From positions 1 through 64,000 of the forward strand of contig CAWCBE010000010.1 of assembly GCA_963793825.1 (NCBI GenBank): 64,000 nt of DNA, read 5' to 3'. The notes beneath the pieces were generated by a model. The model was not told the origin of the DNA, ran no database searches, and worked only from the letters and a program-made list of their open reading frames with translations. Positions 30,212-37,644 of this stretch are shown here, one piece after another. Source of the stretch: RYN-230 sp963793825 (GTDB taxonomy: Bacteria > Actinomycetota > Actinomycetes > Streptosporangiales > Streptosporangiaceae). How positions within the stretch are numbered: the first letter of the stretch is position 1; every line of letters begins with the position of its first letter. Made by a program: the position numbers and the translations under genes.

Positions 30212-30580
30212 TCAGCCTTCCGGCTTAGGACTGAACAGTGCGAACATGCTGCCGTTGGGGTCGGCCAGGTAGGCGACGGCCATGCCGTCCCCCATCGTCA
30301 TCGGCGCGACGATGACCTTGCCGCCGAGTTCCTCGGTCCGGGCGCAGGTGGCCGCGACGTCGTCCACCTTGACGACGAACACCGCGTAGGGCGGGATGTT
30401 GCCGCCGGTGTTGAAGATGCCGCCGGACGGGCCCGCCGCGCCCGCCGCGGTGATGAGCGTGTACCCGTCATCCGGGGCGAAAGTCCAGCCGAAGAGCGGG
30501 CCGTAGAAGGCCTGGGCGGCCTCGACGTCGGGGGCGCCGATCTCGAACCAGGCGACGGTGTTGCTGGCCGGTGCGGTCAT
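30212..30580 (-). CDS. VOC-superfamily (glyoxalase-like) protein
   Basis: 122-residue glyoxalase/bleomycin-resistance/dioxygenase-fold protein. It opens NTVAWFEIGAPDVEAAQAFY and continues LFGWTFAPDD, with the second beta-alpha unit FVVKVDDVAATCARTEELGG, then KVIVAPMTMGDGMAVAYLAD and PNGSMFALFSP. This resembles the single-module VOC proteins (CFP32-like). Substrate unknown. The ATG at 30580 has an AGGAGGAGAA ribosome site, among the strongest here. Downstream of a WYL-type regulator on the same strand. Confidence 0.88.
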   Translation of the reverse strand: MTAPASNTVAWFEIGAPDVEAAQAFYGPLFGWTFAPDDGYTLITAAGAAGPSGGIFNTGGNIPPYAVFVVKVDDVAATCARTEELGGKVIVAPMTMGDGMAVAYLADPNGSMFALFSPKPEG

Positions 30581-30646
30581 GAGGTTCTCCTCCTGAGGAA
30601 TGAACGTGTCAGGGAAGAGCCTGCTGGATCACCGCGACACCGTTAT

Positions 30647-30738
30647 GTCGGTGTTTCCGGCCGGGTTATGTCGGTGTTTCCGGCCGGGTCAGGCCGGTGT
30701 TTCCGGCCGGGTCAGGCCGGTGTTTCCGGCCGGGTCAG
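30647..30738. repeat. Four 23-bp tandem repeats
   Basis: Units at 30647, 30670, 30693 and 30716, each close to GCCGGTGTTTCCGGCCGGG plus TCAG. Every unit can form the hairpin GCCGGtgtttCCGGC. The stop codon of the WYL regulator (30737-30735) lies in the last unit. The array occupies the gap before the VOC gene on the same strand and could end or slow transcription. Confidence 0.92.
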
Positions 30739-31475
30739 GCGTGCAGTTCCGGACGGTGGATCAGGGAGTCCGGGATGTCCACCGCCAGCTCGTTATAGGC
30801 GCGCTGTGGTGCCTGCTCACCCGTGTCGGTGACGCCCCGGATCCGGTCCACCCGGAACGCCCGGCCGCCGCGGCGCAGCCGGCACCAGGCGAGCAGGTAC
30901 CACTGGCTGCGGGTGGCCGCGAACGCGACCGGCTCCACCTCGCGCACCGTCACCTGGTCCTTCCGGTCCGCGTACTCGAGGCGGAGCACGTGACCGGAGG
31001 TGATGGCCTCCTGGATGGCCAGCGGGACGCTGGCCGGCGGCCGCCGGGCCTGCGGGCGCACGGCGGGGCCCGGCGCCGGGCCCGGCGGGCTGATCAGCCG
31101 GATCCGGTCCAGCAGCCGCGCCGCCTCCGTGGTCTGCGCCGCGGACGCGGATGCGAGCACCTTGTGCAGCGCGCTGCGGGTCGCGGCCGCGAACGGGGTG
31201 GCCTCGTCCCGGGCCAGGGCCACCGCGATCGCCACCATCTCGGCCGCCGTGAAGTTGACCGGCGGGAGGGTCAGCGTCTTGTCGATGACGTAGCCGCCGG
31301 CCCGCCCGGTCTCGGCATAGATCGGCACGCCCGATTCCTGCAGGGCGAGGATGTCCCGCTCGATGGTCCGGGTGCTGACCTCGTACCGCTGGGCCAGCTG
31401 CCGGGCCGACCGCGGCCGCGGCGCCACGGCCCGCAATTCCTCGACCAGCGCGTAGAGCCGGTCAGTCCGGTTCAT
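30735..31475 (-). CDS. WYL-domain transcriptional regulator
   Basis: YafY/DeoR-like regulator, 246 residues from the ATG at 31475 (MNRTDRLYALVEELRA); another ATG at 31487 is possible. The N-terminal winged helix contains SARQLAQRYEVSTRTIERDI. The WYL region follows, with VLRLEYADRKDQVTVREVEP and TRSQWYLLAWCRLRRGGRAF, ending RVDRI. Such proteins bind DNA and sense a ligand or nucleic acid through WYL. The adjacent VOC gene is a candidate target. The stop codon is within a 23-bp repeat. Confidence 0.9.
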   Translation of the reverse strand: MNRTDRLYALVEELRAVAPRPRSARQLAQRYEVSTRTIERDILALQESGVPIYAETGRAGGYVIDKTLTLPPVNFTAAEMVAIAVALARDEATPFAAATRSALHKVLASASAAQTTEAARLLDRIRLISPPGPAPGPAVRPQARRPPASVPLAIQEAITSGHVLRLEYADRKDQVTVREVEPVAFAATRSQWYLLAWCRLRRGGRAFRVDRIRGVTDTGEQAPQRAYNELAVDIPDSLIHRPELHA

Positions 31476-31537
31476 GCTGCCGCACATTACCGCGCCCCAC
31501 TGACATCCGCCCGGGCCCATGGGCGGCCGGGGCGCGG

Positions 31538-32473
31538 CTAGCTCTCCGCGTGCAGCACGTCGAGGGCGTGACTGAGGTCGTCGGGGTAGCCGCTGCTGAA
31601 CTCGACCCGGTGACCGTCCGCCGGATGCTCGAAGCCCAGCCGGACCGCGTGCAGCCACTGCCTGGTCAGGCCGAGGTGCGCGGCGAACACCGGGTCCGCG
31701 CCGTAGAGCCGGTCCCCGGCGCACGGGTGGCGCAGCGCGGCCATGTGCACCCGGATCTGATGCGTCCGCCCGGTTTCCAGCTCGACCTCGGCCAGGCTGG
31801 CGCCCCGGAAGGCTTCCAGTGTGTCGTAGTGCGTGACGCTGGGGCGGCCGCCGGTTATCACCGCGAACCGGCCATCCCCGGACGGGTGCCGCCCGATCGG
31901 CGCATCGATGGTGCCGCGCAGCGGGTCCGGGTGCCCCTGCACCAGGGCGTGGTACCGCTTGTCCACCTCGCGGTCGCGGAACGCCTGCTTGAGCACGCTA
32001 TAGGCGTGCTCGCTCTTGGCCACCACCATCAGCCCGGTGGTGTTGGCGTCGAGCCGGTGCACGATGCCCTGGCGCTCGGCCGCGCCGCTGGTGGCGACGG
32101 TGTGCCCGGCGGCGAGCAGCCCCTCGATCACGGTCGGGCCGGTCCAGCCGGGGGTCGGGTGAGCGGCCACCCCCCGGGGCTTGTCCACCACGATGATGTC
32201 GGAATCCTCGTACACCACGGCCAGGCCGGGCACGGCCCGGGGCACCGGGACCAAAGCGGCCGGCGGGCCGGGCAGCGTCACGTCGAGCCACTCCCCCGCC
32301 GGGACCCGGTCGGACTTGGTCGCGGTCCGGCCGCCGACCAGTACCTGGCCCTCGCTGATCAACTCCGCGGCGCTCGCGCGGGACAGTCCGAACATCCGGG
32401 CCAGCGCGGCGTCGAGCCGTTCACCATCCAGGCCTTCGGGGACGGGCACCCGCCGCTGGCCCGGCCCGGTCAC
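31538..32473 (-). CDS. RluD-family 23S rRNA pseudouridine synthase
   Basis: 311 residues. The N-terminal S4 RNA-binding domain (GERLDAALARMFGLSRASAA) is followed by the catalytic domain with IVHRLDANTTGLMVVAKSEH, whose Asp is the nucleophile, and GRTHQIRVHMAALRHP. Modifies uridines in large-subunit rRNA. The GTG start at 32473 overlaps the lspA stop by four bases. This lspA-rluD pair is common in actinobacteria and beyond. Confidence 0.94.
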   Translation of the reverse strand: MTGPGQRRVPVPEGLDGERLDAALARMFGLSRASAAELISEGQVLVGGRTATKSDRVPAGEWLDVTLPGPPAALVPVPRAVPGLAVVYEDSDIIVVDKPRGVAAHPTPGWTGPTVIEGLLAAGHTVATSGAAERQGIVHRLDANTTGLMVVAKSEHAYSVLKQAFRDREVDKRYHALVQGHPDPLRGTIDAPIGRHPSGDGRFAVITGGRPSVTHYDTLEAFRGASLAEVELETGRTHQIRVHMAALRHPCAGDRLYGADPVFAAHLGLTRQWLHAVRLGFEHPADGHRVEFSSGYPDDLSHALDVLHAES

Positions 32474-33102
32474 CTGCTGCCGTCTTCGGCCGGGCCCCGC
32501 GGGCCGGGACCGCCGGGAAACGCGGCCGGCCCCGCTGGCCCGGCGCCCTGCTGGCGGCCGCCGTCCAGGGACACGCCGCGGGCGGCCAGCAGCACCGCCA
32601 GCACGCCACCGCAGACGATGCAGGAGTCGGCCACGTTGAACACGGGCCAGTGCGGCAGCTGGATCCAGTCCACCACGTGCCCGCGGAACGGCCCCGGTGA
32701 CCGGAAGATCCGGTCACCCAGGTTGCCGGCCGCCCCGCCGAGCAGCAGCCCCAGCGTGATCGCCCACGGGATGCTGCGCAGCCGCCGCGCGGTGCGCAGG
32801 ATGGCGATGATCACCCCGACCGCGATCACGCTGAACACGAAGGTCATGGAGGTGCCGATGCTGAAGGCCGCCCCGCTATTGCGCAGCACCCGGAGCGTGA
32901 GCAGCCCGCCGAGCAGCCGGATGGGCGCCCGGCCCGACAGCGTGGCGACCACGACCGTCTTGGATACCAGGTCGGCGACGAGGACACAGGCCGCGATGAT
33001 GAGCAGCAGGCCGACCCGGCGCGGCCGCTGCGCGGCCGCCGGGTCGCCCGGGTTGACGGAGTCGTTCAGCGCCGTTCCTCGCGTTGCTTGCAGGCCACGC
33101 AC
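32470..33102 (-). CDS. lspA: Lipoprotein signal peptidase
   Basis: Aspartic protease (signal peptidase II) that cleaves prolipoprotein signal peptides in the membrane. Four hydrophobic segments are visible. The catalytic Asp residues are in AAGNLGDRIFR and FNVADSCIV, and VLRNSGAAFSI is the conserved loop. The only ATG/GTG/TTG start in frame is the GTG at 33102, which overlaps the dksA-like gene by 37 nt. A CTG at 33069, overlapping that gene's stop and preceded by GAGGAA, is a possible alternative. The C-terminal ~35 residues are Gly/Pro-rich. Confidence 0.93.
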   Translation of the reverse strand: MRGLQATRGTALNDSVNPGDPAAAQRPRRVGLLLIIAACVLVADLVSKTVVVATLSGRAPIRLLGGLLTLRVLRNSGAAFSIGTSMTFVFSVIAVGVIIAILRTARRLRSIPWAITLGLLLGGAAGNLGDRIFRSPGPFRGHVVDWIQLPHWPVFNVADSCIVCGGVLAVLLAARGVSLDGGRQQGAGPAGPAAFPGGPGPRGPAEDGSR

Positions 33103-33485
33103 AGCGTGGCACGGGGAAACGCCTGCAGCCGCGCTTTCCCGATGGCCTGGCCGCAGGACTCGCAGACACCGTAACTGCCGTCGCTGATCCGCGACAGGGC
33201 CCGCTCGGTCTGGGCCAGCAGCTCGCGGGCCTGCTGGGTCAGGGCCAGCTCGTGTTCCCGCTGGAAGGTCTTGGCACCGGCGTCGGCCGAATCATCGCCC
33301 GCATCGCCGACCGCGTCGCCGAGCCGCTCCGCGATCTCGGACTCCGCCGTGGAGATATCCTCGCGTAGCCCGGCCGCCTCGGCTTCCAGCTCCTGGCGGA
33401 CTTCAGCCAGTTCCTGCTCGGTCCAGGGCTCTTCACCAGGCCGGACAGCGAGACCGGCGGCACCCGAACGTGCGGCTGCTGTCAT
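33066..33485 (-). CDS. TraR/DksA-type zinc finger protein
   Basis: 139 residues from the ATG at 33485 (MTAAARSGAAGLAV), preceded by AAGGGGG. An acidic coiled-coil half (WTEQELAEVRQELEAEAAGL, then DISTAESEIAERLGDAVGD) ends in a four-Cys zinc finger: CESCGQAIGKARLQ and CVACKQ. DksA-like proteins insert a coiled coil into the RNA polymerase secondary channel. It is the first gene of the dksA-lspA-rluD group, with its own promoter at 33560-33588. Confidence 0.93.
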   Translation of the reverse strand: MTAAARSGAAGLAVRPGEEPWTEQELAEVRQELEAEAAGLREDISTAESEIAERLGDAVGDAGDDSADAGAKTFQREHELALTQQARELLAQTERALSRISDGSYGVCESCGQAIGKARLQAFPRATLCVACKQREERR

Positions 33486-33559
33486 CTCGGCCCCCTTATG
33501 CGTGATATGTCCACTAGTAAGCTGCCACCAATCGATCTTGGATCGCGGGCAGTCACCGG

Positions 33560-33588
33560 AGAATAGATCGGCCTGCCTGCGACTGCAA
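33560..33588 (-). promoter_or_regulatory. Promoter of the dksA-like gene
   Basis: Minus strand: TTGCAG (33588-33583), 17-nt spacer, TATTCT (33565-33560). Both boxes and the spacing fit the principal sigma factor. Transcription would start about 70 nt before the ATG at 33485. Upstream, 33589-33880 is very GC-rich and shows nothing I can assign. Confidence 0.65.
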
Positions 33589-33934
33589 ACACATCTGGCC
33601 CCGGCGATAATCCGCCCGCGCGGCGGTGCGCGCGCCGGGCCGGCCGGTGAGGGCCGGCCCAGCGCTGGCCCGCCGCCCCCTGGCCGCGGCGGCCATGCCG
33701 CGCCAGGAATGTCCCCTGCCCCGGCGGGACGGAAACCCGCCCGCCGGCCTCCGGGACCGGCCCAGAACGGCGGGGCAAACCCGGTGCAGGCCGACGGGAC
33801 CCGGCCGAGCCGCATCAGGCCCGGCCGAACGGCAGGAATCGGGCGCGGCGAAACCCGGTCGGCTGCTGCGCCACCATCGGCTATCGTTAACTGTCTGCAC
33901 GGTGATGATGGGGATAGCTGTCGCTGAACGCGGC

Positions 33935-34212
33935 CAGGAGCGACCCGGGGACGGTGTGAGCCCGGGGGCAGGCCCAGCGGACCAGATCACCCCGGAACCG
34001 CCGGAAGAACCGCGCCGGCCCGCAGCCACGGGCCGCGCTCAGTAGAACCGGCTGGCAGGCATAACTGAGCGGGCCGAGCGCCGCCCCCGGGCGGATGACC
34101 TGGCCAAGGAGGGTGGTACCGCGGGGCCGCCGCCGGCGAGCCTCGTCCCTCCACGCGAAGCCGCGCGCACCAGGTGGCAGCCCACCCTCTGGCGCGCGCC
34201 CCGCCGGAGGAC
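33935..34212 (+). ncRNA. T-box leader of ileS
   Basis: The hallmark T-box sequence GGGTGGTACCGCGG lies at 34111-34124, preceded by AAGGA and followed by CGTCCCTCC (34154-34162). The UGG-containing bulge pairs with the free CCA end of uncharged tRNA. ACCAGATCACCCC near 34001-34013 offers an ATC isoleucine specifier codon followed by A. The next gene is ileS and there is no U-tract. The leader runs up to a CGGAGG Shine-Dalgarno at about 34205-34210, so regulation is probably translational, as known for actinobacterial ileS T-boxes. The 5' boundary is approximate. Confidence 0.85.
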
Positions 34213-34220
34213 CACCCACC

Positions 34221-37200
34221 GTGTCAGACGAATCCCAGCCGCGGAACACCGGTTACTTCCCGGACCTGCCCTCAGCCATCGACCTGCCCGCCATGGAACA
34301 TGGCGTGCTGGCCCGGTGGGAGGACGGCAAGTTCTTCGAGCGCTCCCTGGACGCCACCGCGGGCCGCCCACTGTGGACCTTCTACGAGGGGCCGCCGACC
34401 ACCAACGGCATGCCCGGCGTGCACCACATCGAGGCGCGCGTGTTCAAGGACGTGTTCCCCCGGTTCAAGACCATGCAGGGGTTCCACGTCCCGCGGCAGG
34501 CCGGCTGGGATTGCCATGGCCTCCCGGTCGAGGTGGCGGTGGAGCGGGAACTCGGGCTGTCCGGCAAGAAGGCGATCGAGAGTTACGGCATCGCCGAGTT
34601 CAACGCCCGGTGCCGCGAGTCGGCGCAGCGGCACGTGGACGCGTTCGAGGAGCTGACCGTCCGGCTCGGTTACTGGGTCGACCTGCCGCACGCTTACCGG
34701 ACGATGGACACCAGCTACATCGAGTCGGTGTGGTGGTCGCTCAAGCAGATCTTCGCCCAGGGGCTGCTGGTCAAGGACTTCCGGATCAGCCCGTACTGCC
34801 CGCGCTGCGAGACGCCGCTGTCGGACCACGAGATGGGGCAGCCGGACGTGTACCGGATCGTCTCCGATCCCGCGGTCACCGTCCGCTTCCCGCTGGCCAG
34901 CCTGCCGCCCGGCGCGAACCCGCTGCTGAACGGCGCGCACCTGCTGGTGTGGACGACCACCCCGTGGACCCTGGTGTCCAACACGGCGGTGGCCGTGCAC
35001 CCGGACGAGAGTTACGCGGTGGTCCGCAAGCCCGGCGACGGTGAGACCGTGGTCGTGGCCGAGAAGCTCGCGACCCGGGTACTCGGCGAGGGCTGGCACG
35101 TGATGGCCACGGTGCCTGGCTCCGACCTGGTCGGGGCGACCTACCGGCCGCCGTTCGACCTGGTCGAGATCCTGGGCGCGCACCGGGTGGTGCCGGGCAC
35201 CTTCGTCACCACGGAGGACGGCACCGGCCTGGTGCACCTGGCGCCGGCCTTCGGCGCGGACGACATGGAAACCAGCCGCGCGCACGGCCTGCCGGTGGTC
35301 AACCCGGTCCGGCCGGACGGCCATTTCGAGGAATGGGTGCCGCTGGTCGGCGGCCTGTTCTTCAAGCGGGCCGACGAGCCGCTGGTCCGTGACCTGGCCG
35401 ACCGCGGGCTGCTGTTCCGGGTCGACCAGTACGAGCACAGCTACCCGCACTGCTGGCGGTGCCACACCCCGCTGCTCTACTACGCGCTGCCGTCCTGGTA
35501 CATCCGGACCACCCAGATCAAGGACCAGCTGCTGGCCGAGAACGAGCGGACCAACTGGCAGCCGCCCACCATCAAGCACGGCCGGTACGGTGAGTGGCTG
35601 CGCAACAACGTGGACTGGGCGCTGTCCCGGACCAGGTACTGGGGCACGCCGCTGCCCATCTGGGAGTGCGGAGAACAGCACCTGACCTGCGTGGACTCCC
35701 TCGCCGAGTTGAGTGAGCTGGCCGGCCGCGACATGTCGGAGCTGGACCCGCACCGGCCCTACGTGGACGAGGTCACACTGCCCTGCCCGGAGTGCGGCGG
35801 CGAGGCGCGCCGGGTGCCCGAGGTGATCGACGCCTGGTACGACTCCGGGTCGATGCCGTTCGCCCGGCTCGGCGCCCCCTGGCACGACCAGGAGCAGTTC
35901 CTGGAGTCCTACCCGGCCCAGTTCATCTGCGAGGCCATCGACCAGACCCGCGGCTGGTTCTACTCGCTGATGGCGGTGGGCACCCTGGTGTTCGGCCGGT
36001 CATCCTACGAGAATGTGGTCTGCCTCGGCCTGGTGGTGGACGAGACCGGCCGGAAGATGAGCAAGCACCTCGGCAACGTGCTGGAGCCCCTCCCGCTGAT
36101 GGAGGCACACGGCGCGGACGCGGTCCGCTGGTTCTTCGCCGCGTCCGGCTCCCCCTGGTCCACCCGGCGGATCGGCGACGCCACCCTGGACGAGATCGTC
36201 CGCAAGGTGCTGCTCACCTACTGGCACACCGCGTCCTTCCTGGTGCTGTACGCCAACGCGGCCGCCGAGCAGGGCCGTGCGTGGCGCCCGGCGCAGCTCG
36301 GCGACGCCCCCCCGCCCAGCGCCCGGCCGCTGCTGGACCGCTGGCTGCTCAGCGAACTGCACGCCACGACCAGCGAGGTCACGGCCCACCTGGAGAGCTT
36401 CGACACGGCCGCGGCCGGCCGGCGGCTGGCCGCGTTCATCGACGACTTGTCGAACTGGTACGTGCGCCGGTCCCGGCGCCGGTTCTGGGACGGCCCGGGC
36501 CGCCCGGACGGCAACGCGGCGTTCGCCACCCTCTACGAGTCCCTGCACGTGCTGACCCGGCTGATGGCGCCGATCACCCCGTTCCTCACCGACCACGTCT
36601 GGTCGGCGCTGCGCGGGCCGGACGACCCAGAGTCGGTGCACCTGACATCCTGGCCGGCCGCCGACTCCGCACTGATCGACGCGGACCTGTCCGCGCAGAT
36701 GGCCCTGACCCGCCGGCTGGTGGAACTTGGCCGGTCGGCCCGGTCGGCCGCCTCGGTCCCGGTCCGTCAGCCGCTGCCGCGGGCCGTGGTCAGCGCGCCC
36801 GGGTTCGACGGCCTGGCGCCGGAACTGCGGGCCGAGATCGCCCAGGAACTCAACGTGCGCTCCCTGGAGCCGATGGCGGCGGTCGGTGCCGACCTGGTCG
36901 ACTACGTGGTGAAGCCGAACTTCCGGGCCCTGGGCCGCCGGTTCGGCAAGGGCACCCAGGCCGTCGCGGCGGCGATCGCCGCCGCGGATCCGGCCGGGCT
37001 GGCGGCCGGATTGCGCCGGGAAGGGAAGATCTCGGTCGTGGTGGACGGCACACCGGTCGGTCTGAGCCCGGACGAGGTGATCGTGACGCAGACACCGCGG
37101 TCCGGCTGGACGGTGGCGGCTGACGCGGGCGAGACGGTGGCGATCGAGGTCACCATCACCCCGGAACTTCGCCGCGAGGGACTGGCCCGGGACGTCATCC

Positions 37201-37451
37201 GGCTGATCCAGGAGGCGCGGAAGAACGACGGGCTGTACGTGAGCGACCGGATCCGGGTCCGCTGGGAAACCCCGGACCCGGAACTGGCCGCGGCGCTGAC
37301 CGAGCACGGGGCACTGATCGCCGCCGAGACCCTGGCCGACGACTTCGGCCCCGGCTCCCGCGCGTCCAGCCCAACGGATGGTAGCGGGCGCGCTGCCCAC
37401 CAGCACGCCGACGCCGACCTGGGCCTGGCCTTCTGGCTGGCCCGCGCCTGA
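34221..37451 (+). CDS. ileS: Isoleucyl-tRNA synthetase
   Basis: Charges tRNA-Ile. 1076 residues from the GTG at 34221 (MSDESQPRNTGYFPDLP), with GGAGG 10 nt upstream; the longer open frame crosses the T-box. The class I HIGH motif is the variant HHIE in PGVHHIEARVFKD, as in Streptomyces-type enzymes. KMSKS is KMSKHLGN. Cys pairs CPRC, CWRC and CPEC suggest zinc sites. GWDCHGLPVE, the editing domain and the anticodon-binding C-terminus are all present. Controlled by the T-box. Confidence 0.97.
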   Translation: MSDESQPRNTGYFPDLPSAIDLPAMEHGVLARWEDGKFFERSLDATAGRPLWTFYEGPPTTNGMPGVHHIEARVFKDVFPRFKTMQGFHVPRQAGWDCHGLPVEVAVERELGLSGKKAIESYGIAEFNARCRESAQRHVDAFEELTVRLGYWVDLPHAYRTMDTSYIESVWWSLKQIFAQGLLVKDFRISPYCPRCETPLSDHEMGQPDVYRIVSDPAVTVRFPLASLPPGANPLLNGAHLLVWTTTPWTLVSNTAVAVHPDESYAVVRKPGDGETVVVAEKLATRVLGEGWHVMATVPGSDLVGATYRPPFDLVEILGAHRVVPGTFVTTEDGTGLVHLAPAFGADDMETSRAHGLPVVNPVRPDGHFEEWVPLVGGLFFKRADEPLVRDLADRGLLFRVDQYEHSYPHCWRCHTPLLYYALPSWYIRTTQIKDQLLAENERTNWQPPTIKHGRYGEWLRNNVDWALSRTRYWGTPLPIWECGEQHLTCVDSLAELSELAGRDMSELDPHRPYVDEVTLPCPECGGEARRVPEVIDAWYDSGSMPFARLGAPWHDQEQFLESYPAQFICEAIDQTRGWFYSLMAVGTLVFGRSSYENVVCLGLVVDETGRKMSKHLGNVLEPLPLMEAHGADAVRWFFAASGSPWSTRRIGDATLDEIVRKVLLTYWHTASFLVLYANAAAEQGRAWRPAQLGDAPPPSARPLLDRWLLSELHATTSEVTAHLESFDTAAAGRRLAAFIDDLSNWYVRRSRRRFWDGPGRPDGNAAFATLYESLHVLTRLMAPITPFLTDHVWSALRGPDDPESVHLTSWPAADSALIDADLSAQMALTRRLVELGRSARSAASVPVRQPLPRAVVSAPGFDGLAPELRAEIAQELNVRSLEPMAAVGADLVDYVVKPNFRALGRRFGKGTQAVAAAIAAADPAGLAAGLRREGKISVVVDGTPVGLSPDEVIVTQTPRSGWTVAADAGETVAIEVTITPELRREGLARDVIRLIQEARKNDGLYVSDRIRVRWETPDPELAAALTEHGALIAAETLADDFGPGSRASSPTDGSGRAAHQHADADLGLAFWLARA

Positions 37452-37644
37452 CCCGCCATCGGCTGGGGTCCCCCGCCACCCAGCCAACGGCTCACTGGCT
37501 TATCACCCGATCGTTGCGCGGTTTTCCGGTCAACCCGGCAGATCGCCGCCACTCAGGGGTGATAAGCCGACTCACCCAGGGGCGGTCGCGGGGCGTGAAA
37601 GCCGGGCATTTTCCGGTCAGTGAGTGGTGGCGACGGGCCCGGGG

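Noticed and set aside
31550..33187. 545-codon + strand frame over rluD and lspA
   Set aside because: Antisense to two clear genes; no domain.
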